Below, one piece after another: positions 35,179 through 44,173 of a DNA stretch of 49,148 nt (positions are counted from its first letter, which is position 1; each line of letters opens with the position of its first letter). Source of the DNA: an uncultured Vogesella sp. (GTDB lineage Bacteria > Pseudomonadota > Gammaproteobacteria > Burkholderiales > Chromobacteriaceae); contig CAMLGD010000002.1 of the NCBI GenBank assembly GCA_946479405.1, forward strand, positions 1 through 49,148, written 5' to 3'. The position numbers and the translations under genes are program-made. Under the pieces are notes generated by a model. The model was not told the origin of the DNA. It saw only the letters and a program-made list of their open reading frames with translations, and did not search any database.

Positions 35179-36792
35179 ATGAAAATCAATATGCCGGTAA
35201 CGGCCAATGAATTGTTTCTTGATCCCGCCCGCCCGATTGTTACCAAGACCGACCTGAAAGGTGCCATTACCTACGCCAATCGCGCCTTTATCGATATCAG
35301 TGGCTACAGCGAAGACGAGCTGCTGGGCCGCAATCACAATGTCGTACGTCATCCGGACATGCCGCCGGAGGCATTTGCCGATTTGTGGGACACCATCAAG
35401 GAAGGCAAGCCATGGCGTGGACTGGTAAAAAACCGGTCCAAGAGTGGCGACTTTTACTGGGTGGAAGCTTACGTCACGCCGCTGACCGAGCACGGCAAGC
35501 TCATTGGTTATATTTCGGTACGCAGTGCGCCCAAACGCGATGAAATTACGGCGGCCGAAGCGTTTTACCAGCAGCTGCGCAACAAGCAGGCGGCGATGCC
35601 GTCGACGTTGAAGGCGCTGCTCAAACGTCCGGATTCGGGTCGCACCGGCTTCGTACTGACCGGTATCTTCAGTGCCGGGCTGCTGTTTGCGGCTGTCTGC
35701 CCAGAGTTGGCCGACATGGTGCGCCAGGTAGTTGGGGGGGGCTGCTTTGTCGGCCTGGGAGCTGCGTCTTACTGGTGGCGCCATCGTGAGGGCGCGGTGA
35801 TGGAGCGTATCCACCAAGGTTTCATGGCCTTGTCGGAAGGGCGGCTGGAGCACCCGCTACGTACTCATCTTGGTGGCCAGCTGGGTGCCATGATGGATAG
35901 CCTGGAGGGGCTGCGCCTGCATCAGCGCGCACTGGTGGCCGACAGCCTTTCTGCTGGTGGGCTGACTTATCAGCAGGCGCGCAGCCTGAGTGGCGAGGTG
36001 GAAGGCCTGGTGGCGCGGGCGCGCGAGCAGGGCACTGGCCTGCATCACATCAGTACCAGCATGGAAGAGATCAGCGGCAGCGTGGCGCAGGTCGCCGCCA
36101 TGGCCGAGCAAAGCGAACAGCGGGCGGATACCACCCGTCAGGCAGCCACTACCGGGCATGCAGTGATGCAGACGGCAGCAGATGCTGCGGTACAGGCGGT
36201 GGATTCGGTGCATCGTTCCAAGGCCGACTTGCTGCAGCTGGAGCAGGCGATGGGCAAGATCAGCAGCATGACCGATCTGATCCATGAAATTGCCGAGCAG
36301 ACCAACTTGCTGGCACTGAATGCCGCCATCGAGGCGGCACGTGCCGGCGAGATGGGGCGTGGCTTTGCCGTGGTGGCCGATGAGGTGCGCAAACTGGCCG
36401 AGCGCACTGCGCAGGCAACCGATGGCATCACCGAGACCGTGCAGCATATCGTGGCCATCACCGACAGCGTCAGCGGCAATATGGACCAGTCGGTTATCGA
36501 GGTGGGGCAGGTCAGCAACGAGATTCGCCAGTCGGGCGAGCATCTGCAGAACCTGCTGCTGATCGCTGATCAGGCGCGACAGTTCGCGCATACGCTGGTT
36601 GAGCAGATGGCGCAGCAATCCTCGTCGGTACATCAGGTTGCCGCCTCGGTTGAGCAGCTGGCGATGCTGGGTGAGCAGAATATCGCCACCGCAGATGCGG
36701 TGCTGGGTAGTTCGCAGCACCTGGAGTTGGCCGCATCCGATCTGGACAAACTTACCCGCGATTATCGCAAGTGGCATAACAACGGCCGTTGA
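35179..36792 (+). CDS. aer: Aer-like methyl-accepting chemotaxis protein with PAS domain
   Basis: A 537-residue receptor. The N-terminal PAS domain (about 18-118; [37 protein letters not shown] given in part) fits Aer, which holds FAD and senses redox state or oxygen. Two closely spaced hydrophobic segments (about 155-190) anchor it without a periplasmic domain. The cytoplasmic signalling hairpin carries the near-invariant tip [19 protein letters not shown] and a typical [15 protein letters not shown]-terminal CheR/CheB docking peptide is not seen. A repeat copy (36727) lies near the end, encoding ELAAS. Confidence 0.88.
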   Translation: MKINMPVTANELFLDPARPIVTKTDLKGAITYANRAFIDISGYSEDELLGRNHNVVRHPDMPPEAFADLWDTIKEGKPWRGLVKNRSKSGDFYWVEAYVTPLTEHGKLIGYISVRSAPKRDEITAAEAFYQQLRNKQAAMPSTLKALLKRPDSGRTGFVLTGIFSAGLLFAAVCPELADMVRQVVGGGCFVGLGAASYWWRHREGAVMERIHQGFMALSEGRLEHPLRTHLGGQLGAMMDSLEGLRLHQRALVADSLSAGGLTYQQARSLSGEVEGLVARAREQGTGLHHISTSMEEISGSVAQVAAMAEQSEQRADTTRQAATTGHAVMQTAADAAVQAVDSVHRSKADLLQLEQAMGKISSMTDLIHEIAEQTNLLALNAAIEAARAGEMGRGFAVVADEVRKLAERTAQATDGITETVQHIVAITDSVSGNMDQSVIEVGQVSNEIRQSGEHLQNLLLIADQARQFAHTLVEQMAQQSSSVHQVAASVEQLAMLGEQNIATADAVLGSSQHLELAASDLDKLTRDYRKWHNNGR

Positions 36793-36816
36793 ACAGCGAC
36801 CGTTGACTGACGGCGA

Positions 36817-37266
36817 TCAGGGCTGGCGCACCGCCACCCAGATCGCCGTTTCCAATGACATTACTTCTTCCTGCTGTTGATTGCGCGTCACCCAGCGCAG
36901 TTTCACCACGCCAAAGTCTGGCTGCGAGCCGGAGCGCTTACCCGATAGCACTTCCACGCTGGCCTGCAGCGTGTCGCCAGCCCGGGTTGGCCGCGGCCAC
37001 CGCATCTTGTCGACACCCATGCCGATCAGTCCACCCGCCACACTGCGGCCAAATTCACTGTCCACCACCAGGCGCATGGTGAGGCTGCTGGTATGCCAGC
37101 CGCTGGCCGCCAGTCCGGCAAACACGCTGCCTGTGGCACGGGTGGTGTCAGTATGGAAATACTGCGGGTCGTACTGGTGGGCAAAGGCGTGAATATCCTG
37201 CTCGCTTAGCGTGACACTGGCGGTGTGAAAGCGCAGGCCGGGGGTAAGGTCTTCGAAATAGAGCAT
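36817..37266 (-). CDS. MaoC family dehydratase-like protein
   Basis: A 149-residue hot-dog fold protein. The hydratase 2 motif region is YDPQYFHTDTTRATGSVFAGLAASGWHT (given in part as DPQYFHTD), with the Asp and His expected for enoyl-CoA hydration. The CoA substrate is unknown. It lies 7 bases downstream of... rather, it is placed just after the glnD stop on the same strand and may be co-transcribed with the glnD end of the lptFG-glnD group. Confidence 0.85.
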   Translation of the reverse strand: MLYFEDLTPGLRFHTASVTLSEQDIHAFAHQYDPQYFHTDTTRATGSVFAGLAASGWHTSSLTMRLVVDSEFGRSVAGGLIGMGVDKMRWPRPTRAGDTLQASVEVLSGKRSGSQPDFGVVKLRWVTRNQQQEEVMSLETAIWVAVRQP

Positions 37267-37273
37267 GGCGGGT

Positions 37274-39850
37274 CTAGATGCGCAGGCTGTTGATCAAGTC
37301 GTTTTCCAGTGCCAGCATGGTCTTGTCGTCCCCCAGGCAGGCTGACGACAGCAAGAACGAGTCTTCCACGCGGCCGCCCAGCGTCATGATCTTGGCCGAG
37401 TCAACGCTGACCTGGTAATCCGACAGTACCTTGGCGATGCGGGCCAGCAGGCCGGGCGAGTCTGCCGCGGTGATCGACAGCACATAGTGGCGACCCTTGT
37501 CATCCGGCCGGATCAACACTTGCGGGCGGATTGGGAAGTGCTTCTGGTGGCGGTTCAGGCGGCCCTTGGGTGGCAGCTGTATCGGGTCCTGCCGTTGCAG
37601 CGTGGCGGCCAGTTCAAACTCGATGAAGTTGATCAGGTCGCGATAGTTGCTGTCATGGTATTCCGGCAGAAACACATGGAAGGTGTCCAGCGCATAGTTG
37701 TGGCGCGTGGTGTAAATCTTGGCGTCGGCAATGCTGTAGTTGTGGCGTCCCAGAAAGGCGCAGATGCGGGCAAACAGCTCTGGCTGGTCCGGGGTGTAGA
37801 CCAGCAGCTGCAGGCCATCCTTGTTGTCGTCCAGCAGTCGGGCGCGCACTACCGGCTCGGTGGTGTGCAGGCAGCGATTGAGCAGGCGGGTATGCCAGGC
37901 AATCTCACGCGGTTCGTGGCGCAGAAAGTACACCATGTCCAGCTGAGCCCAGAATGTCTGTTCGGCACCTTCCGGCACGGTGTTCAGGCGCAGCAGTTTG
38001 CGGGCCGCGGTCTTGCGTTCTTCCAGCTCGGAGTCAGCATTGATCTGGCCACCGCGGGTTAGTGTGCGCAGTGTGGCGTGGTAGAGATCTTCCAGCAGCT
38101 TGGCTTTCCACGCGTTCCACACTTTGGGGCTGGTGCCGCGAATGTCGGCTACCGTCAGAATGTAGAGTGCGGCCAACCAGCGCGGGCTTCGTGCCAGATC
38201 AGCAAACTGCTGGATGGTGGCCGGGTCGTAGATGTCCTGCTTCTGCGCAATGCTGGACATGGTGAGGTGGTGCTGCACCAGCCAGATCACCAGCTCACGA
38301 TCGTCGCCGGTAATGCCGTGCGTGTCACAGAATTGCGCCGCATCGGCCATGCCCAGCTGCGAGTGGTCGCCGCCTCGACCCTTGGCGATGTCGTGCAGCA
38401 TGCCGGCGATGTACAGCAGCTCTGGTTTGTCGAAGTCGCCAATCAGCCGGGATAGCAGCGGGTATTCGTGGTTGAACTCCGGTACGGCAAAGCGGCGCAG
38501 GTTGCGCACCACCATTAGGATGTGTTCGTCCACGGTGTAGACATGGAACAAGTCGTGCTGCATCTGACCGATGATGCGGCCGAACGCCGGCCAGTACTTG
38601 CCCAGCACGCCGTACAGGTTCATGCGCCGCAGGGTGCGGGTCAGGCCACGCCCTTCGCGGAACAGCTGCATGAACAACTGCAGGTTTTGCGGGTCATGGC
38701 GGAAGCGCTCGTTGATCTGGCGGCGGGCGTGCCACAGTGCCCGCAGGGTGCGGGGCGCCATGCCGTTCAGGCTGTGGCGCTGCATGTGCAGGAAGGCCAG
38801 CAGGATGGTGGCCGGCTCGCGATCGAACACGTCGCTGTCGTAGATGCCCAGCATGTTGTTGACGCTGTAGAAGTGCTGGTCCAGCTGCTGGGTGGTGCGC
38901 GGTACGTCGCACAGTAGGCGCGCGCGTAGGTTGGGCAGCAGGATGCCGTTGAGCTGGCTGACGTTTTTGGCGGATTTGTAATACAGCTGCATCAGCTGTT
39001 CGCTGGCGCGCTTGGCCTTGTTGTCGGCCAGGCCGCCCATGGTGGCTACTTGTTGTTGCAGGTCGAAGATCAACCGGTCTTCTCGGCGGCGCGCTGCCAA
39101 GTGCAGATCGATGCGAATCTGCTCCAGCTGGCGTTCGCTGTAGCGGATCAGGCGCGCCTCCGACGGGGTGAGGATCTCGTTGCGGGTCAGCGATTCCCAG
39201 TTCTGGCCCACACCGATGGCCTTGCTGATCCACAGGATGGTGTGCAGATCACGCAGGCCGCCCGGGCTTTCCTTGACGTTGGGCTCCAGGTTGCTGGTCA
39301 CGCCAAAGTGCTTGGTGTGACGCTGCTGCTGCTCCAGCAGCTTGCCTTCCAGGAATGCCAGTGGGTCGCGATGCTTTTCCACTGCGGCATTCAGCTGCTG
39401 ATAGAGTGCCGGGTTGCCGGCCAGCAGGCGGTTTTCCAGCAGCGTGGTTTCTACGGTGATGTCCTGCGCCGCTTCGCTCAGGCATTGCTGCACGGTGCGT
39501 ACGCTGTGGCCAACCTCCAGGCCGATATCCCACATCGCACCGATGAAGTCTTCGACAAAACCGTTCAGGCTTTGCGAAGTGGCTTCCGGTAGCAGCAGTA
39601 GCAGGTCGATGTCGGAGTACGGGAATAGTTGGCCGCGGCCGTAACCGCCCACCGCCAGCAGTGCCGCACGTTGCCCCATGCCCAGCACTTCCCATGCCGA
39701 ACGGATGATGCCGTCGACCAGCTGGCCGTGCCGCAGCAGATAGTCGCGAGCGTTGCGGCTATCGCGATAGTCGGTGGCCAGCGCCTCGCGCCCTTGCTGC
39801 AGGGCCAGGCGCCAGCGTTTGCAATGGGCGCTGCGGCTGTCGGAGCTCAT
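37274..39850 (-). CDS. glnD: Bifunctional uridylyltransferase/uridylyl-removing enzyme
   Basis: An 858-residue nitrogen sensor that adds UMP to PII proteins when glutamine is low and removes it when glutamine is high. The nucleotidyltransferase site is GGYGRG (68-73) and SDIDLLLL with D80 and D82. An HD domain follows (LLYIAGMLHDIAKGRGGDHS region, about 450-470), then two C-terminal ACT domains (about 680-760 and 790-858) that bind glutamine. Length and order are normal. The start overlaps lptG by four bases, and a MaoC gene follows 7 bases after its stop. A repeat copy at 38168 encodes LAAL. Confidence 0.94.
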   Translation of the reverse strand: MSSDSRSAHCKRWRLALQQGREALATDYRDSRNARDYLLRHGQLVDGIIRSAWEVLGMGQRAALLAVGGYGRGQLFPYSDIDLLLLLPEATSQSLNGFVEDFIGAMWDIGLEVGHSVRTVQQCLSEAAQDITVETTLLENRLLAGNPALYQQLNAAVEKHRDPLAFLEGKLLEQQQRHTKHFGVTSNLEPNVKESPGGLRDLHTILWISKAIGVGQNWESLTRNEILTPSEARLIRYSERQLEQIRIDLHLAARRREDRLIFDLQQQVATMGGLADNKAKRASEQLMQLYYKSAKNVSQLNGILLPNLRARLLCDVPRTTQQLDQHFYSVNNMLGIYDSDVFDREPATILLAFLHMQRHSLNGMAPRTLRALWHARRQINERFRHDPQNLQLFMQLFREGRGLTRTLRRMNLYGVLGKYWPAFGRIIGQMQHDLFHVYTVDEHILMVVRNLRRFAVPEFNHEYPLLSRLIGDFDKPELLYIAGMLHDIAKGRGGDHSQLGMADAAQFCDTHGITGDDRELVIWLVQHHLTMSSIAQKQDIYDPATIQQFADLARSPRWLAALYILTVADIRGTSPKVWNAWKAKLLEDLYHATLRTLTRGGQINADSELEERKTAARKLLRLNTVPEGAEQTFWAQLDMVYFLRHEPREIAWHTRLLNRCLHTTEPVVRARLLDDNKDGLQLLVYTPDQPELFARICAFLGRHNYSIADAKIYTTRHNYALDTFHVFLPEYHDSNYRDLINFIEFELAATLQRQDPIQLPPKGRLNRHQKHFPIRPQVLIRPDDKGRHYVLSITAADSPGLLARIAKVLSDYQVSVDSAKIMTLGGRVEDSFLLSSACLGDDKTMLALENDLINSLRI

Positions 39851-40923
39851 CTTCGTTCCTGTCGCGAGATGGCAGCCACCCCTGCGGCAAGAAATAGCAG
39901 GGTGGGCAGGGTGGCCGAAATGATCGGGTTCCAGTTATACAGCAGGCCCATGTGACCAAACAGCCGGTTGCTGAAGTGGAAGGCGATGCCGATGCAGATG
40001 CCGGCAAACAGCTTGATGCCCAGGTCGTTATGGCGGCCGTTCAGCGGGGTGAAGGCCAGTGCCACCATGGCCATGGAGATGCAGGCTAGCGGGTAGAACA
40101 GCTTGCTCCACAGCGCGATCTCGTAGCGCTGGGTTTTCTGACTGTTATTCCGCAGGTGTTCGATATACGTCATCAGGTCCAGTGCCGACATCTGCTCCGG
40201 CACCACCAGCAGTACCGATAGCAGCTCTGGCTGCAGGATGGAGTGCCAGTTCATTTCGGCGATGCGGCCAACCTTGACGCTGTCAGTACCAAGATCGGAC
40301 TGGCGCACGTTCTGCAACCGCCACTCCTTGCTGTCTGGCAGGTACTGGGCACGCTCGGCATAGCGAATGCGGGTCAGGCGGTAATCCTGGTCGTAGGTCT
40401 GGATACGGATGCCAAGCAGGGTGTTGTCCGGCAGCATCTCGCCGATGTTGATGATGTTGTTGTCGTCCTTGACCCACAGGCCGGAGCGGAATTCCTGCGC
40501 CACCAGCGAGTGGGTGGCGTGCAGCTTGATTCGTTCCGCCTGCTGCTCCGCGTAGGGGGCACCGAACTCACCCAGCAGCAAGGCGATGATGGCGATGACG
40601 CCGCCGAACAGCAGCTTGGTGCTGGCGATATTGCGCAGCGACACGCCGCTGGTGCGAATGGCGGTGTATTCCGAGCTGCCCGCCAGTTGTGACATGGCGA
40701 CCATCGCGCCGATCAGCACCGCCAGCGGCATCAGTTCATAGGCATGGCCAGGCGCTTGCAGCAGCACATAGGTAATCAGCGTGCCGGCGTGGAAGTTGCC
40801 CTTGCCCAGGCTGGGTAGTTGCTGGATGGCGTCGAAGAAACCGTACAGGCCCAACAGGCTGATCAGCACAAATACGGTAGCGGCGGTAAAGCGGCGCAGC
40901 AGATAGTTGCGAATCAGCTTCAT
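39847..40923 (-). CDS. lptG: LPS export ABC transporter permease LptG
   Basis: A 358-residue inner-membrane permease of the LptB2FGC complex that pulls lipopolysaccharide from the inner membrane. It has six membrane helices, with a beta-jellyroll periplasmic domain between the third and fourth (about 130-260). It begins MKLIRNYLLRRFTAATVFVL and ends with the expected C-terminal helix bundle (FGHMGLLYNWNPIISATLPTLLFL in part). It overlaps lptF by four bases upstream and glnD by four downstream. A full repeat copy (40263) encodes VGRIAE. Confidence 0.93.
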   Translation of the reverse strand: MKLIRNYLLRRFTAATVFVLISLLGLYGFFDAIQQLPSLGKGNFHAGTLITYVLLQAPGHAYELMPLAVLIGAMVAMSQLAGSSEYTAIRTSGVSLRNIASTKLLFGGVIAIIALLLGEFGAPYAEQQAERIKLHATHSLVAQEFRSGLWVKDDNNIINIGEMLPDNTLLGIRIQTYDQDYRLTRIRYAERAQYLPDSKEWRLQNVRQSDLGTDSVKVGRIAEMNWHSILQPELLSVLLVVPEQMSALDLMTYIEHLRNNSQKTQRYEIALWSKLFYPLACISMAMVALAFTPLNGRHNDLGIKLFAGICIGIAFHFSNRLFGHMGLLYNWNPIISATLPTLLFLAAGVAAISRQERR

Positions 40924-42029
40924 GCGGATTGTCTCCGCAGCAGGTTTTTCAGACGTTGCAGCATCGGTCGGGCCGGTCGGTTGTGGTAATGCAGCAGCAG
41001 CAATGCCAGTGCCAGCATGAGCAAATGGGCGGGCAGGATGCCTAGCGCGGTGGGGATCTTGCCACTGGCAATGCTGTCACGCAGCAGCCAGAGCAGGTTC
41101 TGGTACAGCAGGTAGGCGCCCAGTGCAAAAATCAGGTTGTAGGCGTGGCCGGAGCGCGGGTTGTAGTGGCTCAGCGGAATCGCCAGTAGCGCAAGGATCA
41201 GGCCGCATAGGGGTAGAGACAGTCGCCAGGCTAGCTCGGCCTTGTCGGCCGGGTTGCTACTGCCAAGCAGCTCCAGCGTCGGCCGGCTCTCGCTATCGAC
41301 TGTCGGGCGCGCCAGTTGGCCTGCCTCGGTGATCTTGACGGTGTAGCGCTTGAATTCCAGTACCTCGAAGTTGCCATTGCCGGGCTCTCCGGTGTAGCGG
41401 CGACCATCCTGCAGCATCAGGATGCGGTTGCCTTCTTCGTCGGTGCTGACCTGGCCTTCCTTGGCGAAAATGGACGACACCTCGCCGTTGCGGGTGGTCT
41501 GTACAAACACATTGCGGGTAGCGCCGGACAGTACCGAGTAACTTTCAATAAAGTACACGCGGTCGCCGCTTTGCGACTCCTTGAAAATACCAGGGGACAG
41601 CGCGGTCATGTCTTCGCGCTGTTTCATGTTTTCGGCGTACTCCTTGCTGCGCTGTGTTGCCCACGGTTCGACGATGGTGGTGCCGGCAGCAATCAGCAGG
41701 CACAGGGGCAGGGCAAAGCGCATTACCGGGGCAATCCAGTCGGTCAGCGACTTGCCACTGGCCATCCAGACTGCCATTTCCTGCTCGCGTGACATGCGGG
41801 TTAGTACCACGATGACGCTGACAAAAATTGTCAGAATCATCAGCACCGGGAAAAACCCGATGGACCAGAAACCGATCAGGGCGAAAATGGCATTGCTGGC
41901 AATCAGTCCCTGGGCTGCCCGCCCCAGCATGTTGATAGTCTGGGTGGAGAGCAAAATCGCAAATAAAACGGAAAAAACGCCGATACTGGTATAAGTCAGC
42001 TCGCGGCTGAGGCTTTTTTGAAAAAGCAT
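40920..42029 (-). CDS. lptF: LPS export ABC transporter permease LptF
   Basis: A 369-residue partner of LptG with the same six-helix plan and a periplasmic jellyroll. The start MLFQKSLSRELTYTSIGVF is typical of LptF. I chose the ATG at 42029, where homology begins; a longer reading adds 60 residues overlapping the pepA control region. It is divergent from pepA over about 165 bases. The lptG-lptF-pepA-holC arrangement is conserved across beta- and gammaproteobacteria. Confidence 0.93.
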   Translation of the reverse strand: MLFQKSLSRELTYTSIGVFSVLFAILLSTQTINMLGRAAQGLIASNAIFALIGFWSIGFFPVLMILTIFVSVIVVLTRMSREQEMAVWMASGKSLTDWIAPVMRFALPLCLLIAAGTTIVEPWATQRSKEYAENMKQREDMTALSPGIFKESQSGDRVYFIESYSVLSGATRNVFVQTTRNGEVSSIFAKEGQVSTDEEGNRILMLQDGRRYTGEPGNGNFEVLEFKRYTVKITEAGQLARPTVDSESRPTLELLGSSNPADKAELAWRLSLPLCGLILALLAIPLSHYNPRSGHAYNLIFALGAYLLYQNLLWLLRDSIASGKIPTALGILPAHLLMLALALLLLHYHNRPARPMLQRLKNLLRRQSA

Positions 42030-42195
42030 AAAAACGGGCCTGTTTTGACAATCCGTCGGTAGGGTAGTGATAATTGGAAAGGTTTCAATCGATTGATTGC
42101 CGGCCAGGAATCGTGGCTTGGCGGCCGGTTCCGAGTGGGCCACAAGCCTGCGGGAATGCGCCTTGAAGAACCCAACACACACGGTGGAGCGTCTT

Positions 42196-43758
42196 ATGGA
42201 GTTTAACATTAAAAGCGGGAGCCCTGAGAAGCAGCGCGTAGCATGCGTTGTGGTCGGCGTTTATGAAACCCGCAAACTGTCTTTTGCTGCCGATCTGCTG
42301 GATCGCATCTCCAATGGCTTCATCGCTGACGTCCTCAAGCGTGGGGACATGGATGGCAAGCTGGGCTCTTCCCTGATTCTGCATTCCGTGCCGCACACCC
42401 TGTGTGATCGCGTCATGCTGGTAGGTCTGGGCAAGGAGCGTGATTTCCGCGCCAAGGAATACCGCGAGGCGATTCGCGCTTCGGTGAAGGCGCTGGCCAG
42501 CACCCAAGCCAACGAAGTGGTGAGCTACCTCACCGAACTGCACGTGAAAAAGCACGACGTGGAGTGGATGATCGAGCAGGCGACTGTGGTAACCCAGGAT
42601 GCGCTGTATCGCTTTGACCGATTCAAGTCGCGCCAGGAAGAAACCAAGGAGCCACGCAAGTTCACCCTGGCGGTGCCGCGTCGCAGCGATCTGACCGATG
42701 GTGAGCGTGGTCTTGGCCGCGGGCTTGCCATCGCGGCTGGTATGAAGCTGGCCAAAGATCTGGCCAATATGCCGGGCAATATCTGCACCCCGAGCTACCT
42801 TGCCGAAACCGCGCGCGAAATGGCGCTGTCCTTTGGTGCCGAGGCCGAGGTAATGGGTCCGGCAGAAATCGCCGAACTCAAGATGGATTCTTTCCTGTCG
42901 GTTGCCAAGGGCAGCGAAGAGGAGGCCCGCTTTGTGGTGCTGAAGCACTTGGGCGCCAAGGATAAAGGAGACCGTCCGCTGGTGCTGGTAGGCAAGGGCC
43001 TGACCTTCGACTCCGGCGGTATTTCGCTGAAGCCGGGCGAAGGCATGGATGAAATGAAGTACGACATGGGTGGCGCCGCCGCCGTGCTCGGTGCCTTCCG
43101 TGCCGCAGTGGAAATGAAGCTGCCGTTGAACCTGATCTGCGTGGTGGCTACCTGCGAAAACATGCCGTCCGGCCGTGCACTGAAACCGGGCGACATTGTG
43201 ACCACCATGTCCGGCCAAACCGTAGAAGTGCTGAATACCGACGCTGAAGGCCGCCTGGTGCTGTGTGATGCGCTGACCTATGTCGAGCGTTTCAACCCGG
43301 CTACCGTGGTGGATGTCGCCACGCTGACCGGCGCCTGCGTGATTGCGCTGGGCAATGTGGCGACCGGCTTGTACAGCAACCAGGATGGCCTGGCCAAGGA
43401 GCTGTGGCAGGCCGGCGAAGAAGTCGGCGACCGCGCCTGGCATATGCCGTTGTGGGATGAGTATCAGGAGCTGCTGAAGAGCCCGTTCGCCGATATGGCC
43501 AATATCGGCGGCCGTCCGGGTGGCAGCATCAGTGCCGCCTGCTTCCTGTCGCGCTTTGCCAAGGCCTTCGATTGGGCGCACCTGGATATTGCCGGTACCG
43601 CCTGGCGCAGCGGCAAGGACAAGGGCTCCACCGGCCGTCCGGTGCCGATGCTGGTGCAATTCCTGCAGGATCGTGCCGATATCGCGCTGGGCAACGTCGT
43701 GCGCCGTGGTCGTCCTCGCCGTGAAGTAGTCGAAGCGGCCGAAGATGACGCGGATTGA
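42196..43758 (+). CDS. pepA: Leucyl aminopeptidase (M17)
   Basis: A 520-residue hexameric two-metal peptidase that removes N-terminal residues. The catalytic domain shows KGLTFDSGGISLKPG near 274-288 and the M17 signature NTDAEGRL near 347-354, with metal-binding Asp and Glu in place. The N-terminal domain (about 1-170) is the part that in E. coli also binds DNA. The ATG at 42196 follows GGAGCG. It is divergent from lptF and overlaps holC by 14 bases. Confidence 0.94.
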   Translation: MEFNIKSGSPEKQRVACVVVGVYETRKLSFAADLLDRISNGFIADVLKRGDMDGKLGSSLILHSVPHTLCDRVMLVGLGKERDFRAKEYREAIRASVKALASTQANEVVSYLTELHVKKHDVEWMIEQATVVTQDALYRFDRFKSRQEETKEPRKFTLAVPRRSDLTDGERGLGRGLAIAAGMKLAKDLANMPGNICTPSYLAETAREMALSFGAEAEVMGPAEIAELKMDSFLSVAKGSEEEARFVVLKHLGAKDKGDRPLVLVGKGLTFDSGGISLKPGEGMDEMKYDMGGAAAVLGAFRAAVEMKLPLNLICVVATCENMPSGRALKPGDIVTTMSGQTVEVLNTDAEGRLVLCDALTYVERFNPATVVDVATLTGACVIALGNVATGLYSNQDGLAKELWQAGEEVGDRAWHMPLWDEYQELLKSPFADMANIGGRPGGSISAACFLSRFAKAFDWAHLDIAGTAWRSGKDKGSTGRPVPMLVQFLQDRADIALGNVVRRGRPRREVVEAAEDDAD

Positions 43759-44173
43759 TTTTTACACCCACGTTGCGCAGCCCCGGCACTTTGCCTGCCG
43801 GGCGGCGCAAACGGTGTACCGCAAGGGAGAGTCGCTGCTGATCGCCTTGCCGGATGAGCCTGCGCTGCAGGCATTCAGCCAGGCGCTGTGGTCGTTCGGC
43901 GATGTCTCCTTTATCCCGCATTGTCAGTGGCAGCAGCCTGAAGCCGGTATGACGCCGATCTGGTTAGCCGCAGGGGAGTTTCCCGCGTCGGCTGCCGGAC
44001 GGGTGTTACTGAATCTGTCTCCCGATATGCCTGCCGATCCGGCGGCATTCTCCCGTATTCTGGAAGTGGTAGGCCAGGACGAGGCGTCCAAAGCGGTAGC
44101 GCGTCAGCGCTACCGCCGTTATCTCGACCTGGGCTTTGACATTCACCATCACAACATGAGTGATGCGGCATGA
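43745..44173 (+). CDS. holC: DNA polymerase III chi subunit
   Basis: A 142-residue clamp-loader accessory protein that links single-strand-binding protein to the replicase. RIDFYTHV at the start, YRKGESLLIALPDEPALQAF and WSFGDVSFIPHC mark the family. It starts inside the end of pepA and its stop overlaps the next gene, so translation is coupled. A position after pepA is the usual one. Confidence 0.92.
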   Translation: MTRIDFYTHVAQPRHFACRAAQTVYRKGESLLIALPDEPALQAFSQALWSFGDVSFIPHCQWQQPEAGMTPIWLAAGEFPASAAGRVLLNLSPDMPADPAAFSRILEVVGQDEASKAVARQRYRRYLDLGFDIHHHNMSDAA